NCBI GenBank assembly: GCA_050998805.1
Contig: JBPCPV010000050.1
Coordinates: 1-64,000 of the forward strand
DNA length: 64,000 nt
Reading direction: 5' to 3'
Source: JAICKM01 sp050998805
Lineage (GTDB): Bacteria > Chloroflexota > Chloroflexia > QHBQ01 > JAICKM01
Part shown: piece by piece, positions 24,403-31,373 of the stretch
Position numbering within the stretch: the stretch's first letter is position 1
Layout: every line of letters starts with the position of its first letter
The notes under the pieces: generated by a model
What the model saw: only the letters and a program-made list of their open reading frames with translations
What the model was told of the DNA's origin: nothing
Databases searched by the model: none
Made by a program: the position numbers and the translations under genes

Positions 24403-26247
24403 TCACCTATGCTCACGCTGCTTGCTGCGCCAACGGGCTTCCCGCTTGCGTTCCTCATCAGCTTCAATGAGCGCTGGCAACCAGGTAATCAGCGCCGCCA
24501 GAGCGGTACCCACCGGCAGCAGATAGCCAACGGTGAACGCAATGTGCCCTGCGGACTGCATGAAGCTGTCCAGGCTGTCGAACCACGAGGCTGCCGGCCG
24601 AGCCCAAAGCTCAGGCACCACCGGATCGATCCACCACCAGAATTCCAGCCAGACCGGCCCGGCAAGCAGGGCAACCATTACTAGCACGAAGCGGATAACA
24701 GACCAGCGCTCCTTCCAGTCAGGCTCCGAGTGGATCAGCCACACAATGAACAGAACGAACGGTACCAGCAGTGGAGCGAGCGCTGCCCAGGCCGGCCCAT
24801 GGTAGAGCAAATGCGCGGTGCGGTAGATGATGTCATGATCCGCATTCGGATCCGCGAGCACATTGGCGATGGCGGGATCCTGGCTCACCCAAAACCAGAC
24901 CCACGCGGCGATGCCGAGCAGCGCGGCCAGGAACCCGCCGACCGTCAATGCCCAACGACGCCTGCGCGCAGCCGCGGCTATCTGGAGCCGCTGGGCTTCC
25001 GCTTCTTCCTTCCAGCGCTGCTCCTGGGCGGCGCGCTCCCGGGCCGCTATCGCCTGCTCTCTCCGGCGCTCCTCGGCAGCGGCTTGCTCGGCAGCCTTCT
25101 CCTCCTCACGCGCGGCCTCCTGCTCCGCGGTGCGCCGGCGTTCCGCCTGAGCCTCGCGCCGAGCCCTGGCCCGACGCGCGGCGTTCTCCTGCTTCCGTAT
25201 ACGCTCCGCCTCCGCGGCGGCCTGCCGCTCGGCCTCCAAGCGAAGGGCGCGCGCCTCGGCTTCGGCCTTCTCCTGCGCGAGGCGCTCGGCCCGCTGCCGG
25301 GCTTGCTCACGCGCGGCAGCCATGCCCGGTATCTCGGCCCGGTCGCGGGCCAGGATCTGGAGCAGGCTCCAGGCGGCATCGTACCAGGGCGTGCTCGCCC
25401 GCGGGTCTGGCAGGGTACGTACTTGCCGCCAGACGGGCGCATCGATTGCCCCGCCGACGACTACATCGCGGTAGAGCGCAATCCAGACCTCCCAGTTGGC
25501 GAGCGGCGGGTGGCGGGGAATATAGGTGGCCAGCCAGACAGCGAGCTGCTCGGCGCGCCTCTCGTCCTCGCCGTGCTCGGCATCGAGCACTGTGATCAGC
25601 AGCGGCGGCCAGGGGATGCCGAACCGTTCGGCGTGCGCGTCTCCGGCCGCGGCCCGTGCGTAGTAGCGGATTTTGTCGGCCCAACGCTCGGCGTGCATAG
25701 TGCCCCGGTCGTGCTCGTAGAACCAGGTTGGGAAGACGCCTGCGACCATCAGCACGCCGTCAGGCTCCAGGTAGGTCGCCCGTGTTTCGCCGGGTTCCGC
25801 GCGCAAGGAGAGGCGGACTGAGGGCTCACCATACCACTGCGGCGCAAGTTGTGCCAGCAGCCCGAAAAGCACGGCACGGGCGAACGCGCTGACTTCCAGG
25901 AGGTGGCGGGTCTGTGGGTGCAGCACCCGGTCCTCAGACAGGAGCGGAGGGACGCGCCAGACGCCCATCGCTGGTGAGCGCCGGGGCAGCGCGGCGACTC
26001 CGGCGCGCGTGAGGGCGTAGTAATGCCGCCTGCCGCCTGCGGAGCGCCGTGGGTCAACCAGGCGGGACAGCAGCCCAGCGGCGACCAGCTTACGCAATTG
26101 CTCGCTGCGGTTGGCGGGGCTGCCGAAGACGGCGTCATAGTCTGAATCGGTCAGCAACTGTAGTTCGTAAGTGAGCGCCAGTGCGCGCAGCGCCGCCGGC
26201 GAGGGAATGTAGTCGGAATCCCCGGCGGGAACGGAGCGACGGCGCAT
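24403..26247 (-). CDS. Replication-relaxation-like protein with coiled coil and membrane helices
   Basis: A 614-residue protein. The N-terminus (about 15-300) looks like the replication-relaxation family found on mobilisable plasmids and phages: a winged helix (LTYELQLLTDSDYDAVF, then LRKLVAAGLLSRL), GRRHYYALTRAGVAAL, and EPDGVLMV later. A long Ala/Glu/Arg coiled coil follows (about 330-455). Four hydrophobic helices near 460-600 (such as WALTVGGFLAALLGIAAWVW) would anchor it in the membrane. Fusion of this domain to a membrane anchor is unusual. ATG 26247 is used because GGAGGG precedes it; an in-frame codon at 26316 is possible. It could tether element DNA to the membrane. Confidence 0.7.
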   Translation of the reverse strand: MRRRSVPAGDSDYIPSPAALRALALTYELQLLTDSDYDAVFGSPANRSEQLRKLVAAGLLSRLVDPRRSAGGRRHYYALTRAGVAALPRRSPAMGVWRVPPLLSEDRVLHPQTRHLLEVSAFARAVLFGLLAQLAPQWYGEPSVRLSLRAEPGETRATYLEPDGVLMVAGVFPTWFYEHDRGTMHAERWADKIRYYARAAAGDAHAERFGIPWPPLLITVLDAEHGEDERRAEQLAVWLATYIPRHPPLANWEVWIALYRDVVVGGAIDAPVWRQVRTLPDPRASTPWYDAAWSLLQILARDRAEIPGMAAAREQARQRAERLAQEKAEAEARALRLEAERQAAAEAERIRKQENAARRARARREAQAERRRTAEQEAAREEEKAAEQAAAEERRREQAIAARERAAQEQRWKEEAEAQRLQIAAAARRRRWALTVGGFLAALLGIAAWVWFWVSQDPAIANVLADPNADHDIIYRTAHLLYHGPAWAALAPLLVPFVLFIVWLIHSEPDWKERWSVIRFVLVMVALLAGPVWLEFWWWIDPVVPELWARPAASWFDSLDSFMQSAGHIAFTVGYLLPVGTALAALITWLPALIEADEERKREARWRSKQREHR

Positions 26248-26986
26248 CGGTTTAGCCCTCCAAGATAATCGTGCCGGCGGGTGGTTGGTGGGCTTTGGGT
26301 TTGCCCGTGGTTCCACATCCGCCAGGCCGCAAGATAGCCAATACTCTTTTACTTGGAATAGTCTGGTTGCTTTGTTCTCACGCGCTAATTATAGCCGACA
26401 AGCACACAAAAAGCAAGAGCGAACTGTAAGCGAGCCTTGATCGCGCACAAGGTATAAGTCAAATTACTACAAAAGCATTCAGTCTGGACGCATGTGGACG
26501 CTAAATTCTACAGGCTCAAAGCTGAAAGTTGGACGGAAGTAAGTCGTTTTGACCATATTCAGAGTAGCTATTCCTCCACTTGGCACCACAAATAACCAGA
26601 CCGTATGAACGTTTGCAGGTAAAGCGAGATCGTCGCCCGTGCCTAAAATCGGGGGTCGGCCGGAAAGAGATCTCCAGCGCAACCGTGCGACCGTCCCCAC
26701 ACGTCCAGACTGCCTCAGGCTCAAGGCAGGCATAGGGGCAAACCCCGGAGAACGGAGCAGGCTGATCCTTCGCTGCATTCAGGACGCCGGCAGCGGCACC
26801 CCTGTGGTAGAATTCGGCTCCAAATGGCACAGGCCAGAGATTCTGGCAAACACAGCGGGCGGCGTAACGCGCAGGGCGAGCGCTAGGGCACGTTCTCGCC
26901 CACGCCACGAAACTTGAGTTGCACGACCGGGGGCACACAGGTGGGGCCGCCAGCGTGGCAGGCAGGTCGACGCCTGAGCGACAGAG
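26248..26986. other. Gene-poor stretch with degraded coding remnants
   Basis: No intact gene is convincing in these 739 bases. Two minus-strand frames (26479-26778 and 26516-27007) share fragments that read better if joined by a frameshift, for example EAVWTCGDGRTVAL in one and VWLFVVPSGGIATLNMV in the other. This suggests a decayed gene. The interval from 26300 to 26480 is AT-richer and may hold the promoter of the replication-relaxation-like gene. Confidence 0.4.
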
Positions 26987-27430
26987 ATGCTTGGGCAAGT
27001 GCGGCATTTATTTGGCCATCAGCACGCCTATCAGGCGGGCAACCTGGATAGGGCGTGCCTGCTAACCGCGATGCTCCGGGTACAAAGCGTTATCCGGCGG
27101 CTGCCGGAGCAGGACAGCGAACAACCTCTACCGCAAGCCGTAGCCTTGAGCCAGGAATCGCGGGAGTTATTGCCGAGCCTATGGACGTTTGTGCGGGTGG
27201 TGGGCATGGAGCAGAACGACAACCGGGCGGGATAGCTGTTACGCCCAGCGGTGCTCCGGCGCAAAGGGTGTTTCGGGGTGGCGAACGCAATGGGCAACGA
27301 ATTTGTGCAACGGCTCTTAACCGTGATGGCGACCGGTCAGCAGGGCGGGGTCTCTGGTCGTTCCTCGGCGCGGAAGTGCGCTGCCATTGGACCGACAGTC
27401 TCGCTCCCCAGTTGTTCGACCTCCCACTGA
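26987..27430 (+). pseudogene. IS66-like transposase C-terminal remnant
   Basis: The frame reads LPSLWTFVRVVGMEQNDNRAG, a TAG stop at 27233-27235, then in the same frame LLRPAVLRRKGCFGVANAMG and VQRLLTVMATGQQGG. This matches the end of DDE transposases of the IS66-like group, where an NNxAER-LRPAVLRRK block is typical. The nonsense codon falls exactly where the conserved ER should be. The 5' part of the gene and the terminal repeats are missing. It marks an old insertion within the element, just before the cargo operon. Confidence 0.65.
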
Positions 27431-27611
27431 ACCGTTACTCCCGATCAGAAGCAGCCTCATCCTCAGCTTACGTTACTCCCTCTTCACTCGTCGCCAAATC
27501 AACCAGCCCACGAGCAGAACTACAAATACTATGGCAGCATGGCGCGTTCGGCTACGGGGTAGCAGTCTGTTGGGGAGAGCGCTTTTTCTCCAAAATCCGC
27601 CGTTGAAATCA

Positions 27612-27640
27612 TTGACAATTGGATCTTTCTGCCGTATAAT
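27612..27640 (+). promoter_or_regulatory. Perfect consensus promoter of the MauE/MauD-like cargo operon
   Basis: TTGACA (27612-27617), exactly 17 bases, TATAAT (27635-27640). The first start codon is at 27744, leaving a leader of about 95 bases. The rest of 27431-27611 shows no gene. Confidence 0.88.
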
Positions 27641-27743
27641 TACGTTAAGCTCCTATCAGGTTCGGTGCAGAGATTCGCACTGAAGCAGCGGAAGCCAGGA
27701 GCGTCAAGAGGCAAACCGAGTCTTTCATCGCAGGTCCAAACAG

Positions 27744-28190
27744 ATGGCGGAAGCAAAGGTTCCACAATTAGCACAAACCCTGGCCGAGCCGGGCGATCAT
27801 CCGGTGGATGCGCCGATCTATTGTGTCATCACTAGATTTGGCCTCCGTAGCTGGCGCTACTTGCTGCCTACCTACCTCGATTATCGTCGCGTTATAAGGC
27901 AGGCACGCCAGACGCAGACGCCTGGACTTCTTCGTTCGGCGTTTCTCGTTGAGAATCCCACGACCTGTTATAGCCTTTCTGTCTGGGACAGGCCCGACGC
28001 TATCCCCGTTTTCGGAACCAGAGTTCCCAATCACGTCCGAGCCGCCCGCAGAGTCTTTGGGCGGGTGCCTCTGACGCAGGGCCGTTTGCCTGAAATCTGG
28101 GCTACCAAGTGGCGGTTAGCTTCTGTGAGCAATAATCTGAACTGGGACGATTTTGACCTGCGAGCGTTGCTGCTCGTCGTGAGTGAATGA
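27744..28190 (+). CDS. Hypothetical protein, possible dimeric alpha/beta-barrel fold
   Basis: A 148-residue soluble protein, first in the operon. Its middle (RFGLRSWRYLLPTYLDYRR through SAFLVENPTTCYSLSVWDRPDAIPVFG) has the strand-helix-strand pattern of ABM-like dimeric barrels, including a tryptophan-rich strand. Related folds serve as heme-binding proteins or small monooxygenases, but no catalytic residues can be assigned. ATG 27744 follows an AGGTCC stretch and is the first good start. The MauE-like gene begins 21 bases after its stop. G+C is visibly lower than in the flanking chromosome, as for the whole operon up to about 30.3 kb. Confidence 0.6.
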   Translation: MAEAKVPQLAQTLAEPGDHPVDAPIYCVITRFGLRSWRYLLPTYLDYRRVIRQARQTQTPGLLRSAFLVENPTTCYSLSVWDRPDAIPVFGTRVPNHVRAARRVFGRVPLTQGRLPEIWATKWRLASVSNNLNWDDFDLRALLLVVSE

Positions 28191-28211
28191 GCCTGAGCAA
28201 GGGAAACGGAA

Positions 28212-28823
28212 ATGCTTATGTTTGGCCAGATAGGAAACTCCGTAGTCAACGACTTCGCCTTGGCGACTCGGTTCAGCTTAGGCATAGTATTCCTATTCTC
28301 AGCTCTACCCAAGCTACGCCACCCGCTCGTATTCGCGCGAAATGTAGTCGCTTATGAAATCCTGCCTGCCAAGGTCGCTAATGTGTTTGCCTTCATGCTC
28401 ATTCCTCTCGAAGCCTTCCTGGCAATTGCCTTCTTCACTGGTTGGTTGACAGATCTGGCCCTCCCCGTTGCTACGGCAGTTTTGATGAGCTTCCTCATAG
28501 CCGTGGGAATCAACTTGAGACGGGGCCGAAAGATTTCATGCGGCTGCTTCGAGAACGCGAGCGAGCGAATCTCAAACCGCACATTGGTTCGGCTGCTGCT
28601 GCTCCTATCCGGCGTTCTACTTTCGGTCGTGCTGAGGAACATCGGTGGTTCGGCACTACCCAGTTTCGGGGCGGTGACCGTTGATGCATCTGTAGCAGTC
28701 AATCTACTACTATCAGCACTTCTAGCTGTCTGTATTATTTTAGTCGGTATGTGGATTCTGAGTCTCCCAGAGTTGGTCTTTCTTGTCCGCCATTTACGCT
28801 GGCGTGAGCACAACTCACCTTGA
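28212..28823 (+). CDS. MauE/DoxX-like redox-associated membrane protein
   Basis: A 203-residue membrane protein with five or so helices: ATRFSLGIVFLFSALPKLRHP, a VANVFAFMLIPLEAFLAIAFF helix, LALPVATAVLMSFLIAVGINL, a cytoplasmic or exported SCGCF motif, then two more. This is the MauE pattern, in which a DoxX-like four-helix core carries a C-x-C pair. MauE with MauD is needed for disulfide formation in the cysteine-rich light chain of methylamine dehydrogenase. Here it is followed by a MauD-like redoxin and, further on, an exported protein with 16 cysteines, so a similar job is likely. Confidence 0.8.
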   Translation: MLMFGQIGNSVVNDFALATRFSLGIVFLFSALPKLRHPLVFARNVVAYEILPAKVANVFAFMLIPLEAFLAIAFFTGWLTDLALPVATAVLMSFLIAVGINLRRGRKISCGCFENASERISNRTLVRLLLLLSGVLLSVVLRNIGGSALPSFGAVTVDASVAVNLLLSALLAVCIILVGMWILSLPELVFLVRHLRWREHNSP

Positions 28824-28875
28824 ACGTATAGCGGATGAAGACAGGATGGAGCGCGCATAAAACGAGGTACATGAT

Positions 28876-29469
28876 ATGGTGAACGATACATCGGTTGTTT
28901 TTTATCTATCGTATGCTGCTCTCTGGGTGCTTGTAATCTTGCAGAGCCTGATATTGTTGGGTCTGGTCCGAATGGTCTACCAACTTCAACGAACCGGGGT
29001 TGTTGGGAGTTCATCTGAAGGTATCGGTGATCTCAGCTTACGACCTGGTCAGGAAGCACCAGAGTTCAGCGCGGTTGACCTTTCCGGTGCGCCGATCAGT
29101 AGTGCAGACTTTCATGGCCTGAAAGCCATTCTATTCGTCTCGCCTAATTGTCCATCCTGCACACTAACCCTATATGAAATGCAGGCTCTTAAGTACAAAG
29201 CATCCGGAAACGTGTTAGTAGTATGCCGCGCCAACCGTGACGAGTGTATCCGCCTTGCCGAGAGGCATGAACTTGATATACCTACCGTGGCTGATGAAGA
29301 TGAGCGAATTAGCCGACTCTTTGGCGTTTCCTCCGTCCCTGTGGCCGTTCTCATAAATGATGATGGACGAATCCGATCCTATGGTTATCCGCAACGGGAT
29401 GAACTGGAAAAAGCTCTTGGAACTACACCAGAAGGCGATGCTCAACCTCAGGTTCAAGGAGTAGGTTAG
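28876..29469 (+). CDS. MauD-like membrane-anchored thioredoxin-fold protein
   Basis: A 197-residue protein. One N-terminal membrane helix (about 8-35) is followed by a redoxin domain with GQEAPEFSAVDLSG, the active-site CxxC in VSPNCPSC, and the cis-proline region SSVPVAVLINDDG. This is the architecture of MauD, an exported disulfide-handling protein. It lies 52 bases after the MauE-like gene, and its stop precedes the next ATG by a single base. It probably exchanges electrons with the MauE-like protein and oxidises or isomerises the cysteine-rich product of the operon. Confidence 0.82.
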   Translation: MVNDTSVVFYLSYAALWVLVILQSLILLGLVRMVYQLQRTGVVGSSSEGIGDLSLRPGQEAPEFSAVDLSGAPISSADFHGLKAILFVSPNCPSCTLTLYEMQALKYKASGNVLVVCRANRDECIRLAERHELDIPTVADEDERISRLFGVSSVPVAVLINDDGRIRSYGYPQRDELEKALGTTPEGDAQPQVQGVG

Positions 29470-29470
29470 T

Positions 29471-29677
29471 ATGGTTACGGAAAGCATGGTAGAGCGCCCA
29501 AAAGCTAGGCGGCAACCTTCTAGTCCCGCTGATATTCCAAGAAGCCTGAGACGTATGACCTTGGCTGTTATAGCCGTTTTCCTCCTGAGTGGGATGGCAG
29601 CTGTGACATTGAATCCAAGATTAGGGCTTTTCCCGGTGGCGTTCATTCTCGGTTGGACACAGTTGGTTGGTCACTGA
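29471..29677 (+). CDS. Small membrane protein
   Basis: A 68-residue protein with a basic N-terminal third and one or two hydrophobic helices (LAVIAVFLLSGMAAVTLN, LFPVAFILGWTQLV). ATG 29471 directly follows the MauD-like stop, so translation is coupled. No family is recognised. It ends just before the next membrane-protein gene and might be its partner. Confidence 0.6.
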   Translation: MVTESMVERPKARRQPSSPADIPRSLRRMTLAVIAVFLLSGMAAVTLNPRLGLFPVAFILGWTQLVGH

Positions 29678-29698
29678 GGGGCCTCGCTCGTCGGAGCG

Positions 29699-30304
29699 TT
29701 GACGCCCCTCGGGAAGGTGGCTGGAGGCAAGAAGAAGTGGTTGATCAATGTGGCGGTTTATACCATTGCCGGTGGGATGGCCAGCACTCTTGTTGGAGCA
29801 GGATTGGGCTTACTAGGCCACTGGATCGTGCCCGCGCAAAGCACCAAGATGGGGACCGTGGTTGCCATCGCTGTTTCTACACTTGCTGCCACCCGCGAAT
29901 TTGGCTGGATATCCCTGCCGCTACCTCAATGGGCTAGGCAAACCCAGCGCATATGGGGGATGCGCTTTCATCGGACACTAGCGGCAGCGTTATGGGGGTT
30001 TGACTTGGGACTGACCTTTACGACCCGGCTCACATTCTCAGGAGTCTGGTTCCTTGCTGCTATGGCGATTTTCTCTAAGGATCCAGCATACGGAGCGGCC
30101 TTATTCACTCTGTATTGGCTAGGGCGTGTTCTTTCGGTTTGGCTTGCCCCGCTGCTGATGTGGGACGCAAATTCCACTCCGCAGTTATTAGACGCGATAA
30201 ATGAACAGTATCAGTTGTTTCGACGGATTCATGCCTGGGCTCTGGTTTCGGCAGTTGCCATACTCTGCTTATGGCTTATTCATGGAACGCCGATGCTACG
30301 CTGA
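29699..30304 (+). CDS. Polytopic membrane protein of unknown function
   Basis: A protein of about 201 residues with four or five hydrophobic helices, such as WLINVAVYTIAGGMASTLVG, GTVVAIAVSTLAATREFGW and a final ALVSAVAILCLWLIHG. The early glycine-rich helices recall the membrane subunits encoded beside mauD and mauE in other bacteria (MauF/DsbD-like), though no cysteine pair is seen. The start is uncertain: TTG 29699 is the only codon after the in-frame stop that keeps the full length; GTG 29717 is an alternative. Confidence 0.6.
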   Translation: MTPLGKVAGGKKKWLINVAVYTIAGGMASTLVGAGLGLLGHWIVPAQSTKMGTVVAIAVSTLAATREFGWISLPLPQWARQTQRIWGMRFHRTLAAALWGFDLGLTFTTRLTFSGVWFLAAMAIFSKDPAYGAALFTLYWLGRVLSVWLAPLLMWDANSTPQLLDAINEQYQLFRRIHAWALVSAVAILCLWLIHGTPMLR

Positions 30305-30378
30305 GTGTCGTGCCACGGGCACAAGGGGGATACAGCAGTACGAGATGTCTATGGTAGTTAGATAGTAGGAGGTGTGGA

Positions 30379-30723
30379 ATGTCTACGGAGAAACTGGCTG
30401 AGAGGCTCGCGCAAGAGATCGACCGCAGAAGCTTCGTGAAGAGGCTGGGAGCAGGTGCTGTAGGTACACTGCTGGCGCTGATGGGTGTAACGCCAGCTGC
30501 GGCTGAACGCACAGTCCCTGCCTTCGTCTCGTGTTGCGATACATGCAACCCTCCCCAGGGTTCATGCAGTGGCTGTTATTGCCAATGGTGCTGGCAGTGT
30601 TCTGACTGTGCAGTTGGTGGTACTTATCGGTGCTGCGAGTGCTACTCAAGAACTGAAAGTTGCATCGGTGATTGTCCAGCTATCTGTTCATCGGTCAAGT
30701 TCATAAGCCCCGCTTGCCGCTGA
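30379..30723 (+). CDS. Tat-exported cysteine-rich protein (16 Cys)
   Basis: A 114-residue precursor. Residues 16-25, DRRSFVKRLG, are a twin-arginine motif, followed by a short hydrophobic helix and an AAA cleavage site near residue 42. The mature part of about 72 residues contains 16 cysteines, in clusters such as SCCDTC, GCYCQWCWQC and RCCECY, and two tryptophans inside one cluster. Tat export means it folds or binds a cofactor in the cytoplasm. The layout recalls the light chain of methylamine dehydrogenase, also Tat-exported and disulfide-rich and also dependent on MauD/MauE, but no heavy-chain gene is present. AGTAGGAGGTGTGG precedes the ATG. Confidence 0.8.
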   Translation: MSTEKLAERLAQEIDRRSFVKRLGAGAVGTLLALMGVTPAAAERTVPAFVSCCDTCNPPQGSCSGCYCQWCWQCSDCAVGGTYRCCECYSRTESCIGDCPAICSSVKFISPACR

Positions 30724-30793
30724 CCTCATAGGCAGTCGATGCTGGCTTCCGGGCTGGGGCCGGTGTCGAGTAGGAACGGAGGTGGATAAGCTG

Positions 30794-31333
30794 ATGGGTA
30801 TACAGATGCGGCTGCTCGCGTTATTGTCGGTCTTCACGATCCTGGTGGGCTGCGATAGCCCGCCGGTGCCCTCGCCCGTACCTTCGCCAGTGCCGCCCGC
30901 CCCGACGAACGTGCTGGCCGCCTGTCCAGTCACGATCCCCAACGGCAGCGTACCTCCGAACGTGCCGGGTGCCGATCCTATCAAGGTGCCATGCCCATCA
31001 TGCCATGGTAATGGAACCTTATGGACCACCTTCCCACCTGACGGTCAGGTACAGGCAACACCAAACAGCGCGGGTTCGTTAGAGACTAAGTTTCCATGGT
31101 GGAGCGGGCCAGGAATCAGCGATGCCCTTACCATACAGGGACGCAGGATCGACGCGCCAGCCCCTCCGTTGGCCGCGCGCATCCCCTCCGGGTATGAAGG
31201 TGGCGGCTTCCAAGCGACTGGGATCATATTTCCAACAGTGGGGTGCTGGGAAGTCACCGGGAAAGCGGGCACAGCCAGCTTGACTTTCGTGATCCGGGTG
31301 GTCGAGGGCGCGCCGGCCGGCGGTTTGCCTTAG
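30794..31333 (+). CDS. Exported lipoprotein of unknown function
   Basis: A protein of about 179 residues. A signal peptide ends in the lipobox ILVGC, followed by a Pro/Val-rich spacer (PVPSPVPSPVPP). The body carries a CPSCHG motif and a beta-rich end (IIFPTVGCWEVTGKAGTASLTFVIRV) that resembles bacterial immunoglobulin-like surface domains. CxxCH would be a heme c site if processed, but only a single one occurs and it may be chance. ATG 30794 lies ten bases after GGAGGT; GTG 30782 is an alternative. It follows the cysteine-rich protein by 70 bases and may belong to the same exported system. Confidence 0.7.
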   Translation: MGIQMRLLALLSVFTILVGCDSPPVPSPVPSPVPPAPTNVLAACPVTIPNGSVPPNVPGADPIKVPCPSCHGNGTLWTTFPPDGQVQATPNSAGSLETKFPWWSGPGISDALTIQGRRIDAPAPPLAARIPSGYEGGGFQATGIIFPTVGCWEVTGKAGTASLTFVIRVVEGAPAGGLP

Positions 31334-31373
31334 CGGTCTGGCTGTGCGAGGTGGATAAGCTCCAAGGAGTAGC

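Noticed and set aside
27387..27683. Plus-strand frame of 98 residues before the cargo operon
   Set aside because: It crosses the transposase remnant and the consensus promoter, and has no start signal or family features.
28000..28190. Possibility that 27744-28190 is a methylamine dehydrogenase subunit
   Set aside because: It has no signal peptide, no cysteine pattern and no beta-propeller repeats, so it is neither heavy nor light chain.
30985..31005. CPSCH in the lipoprotein as a c-type heme site
   Set aside because: A single CxxCH without other cytochrome features, distal ligand or maturation genes in the window; left as an open note only.
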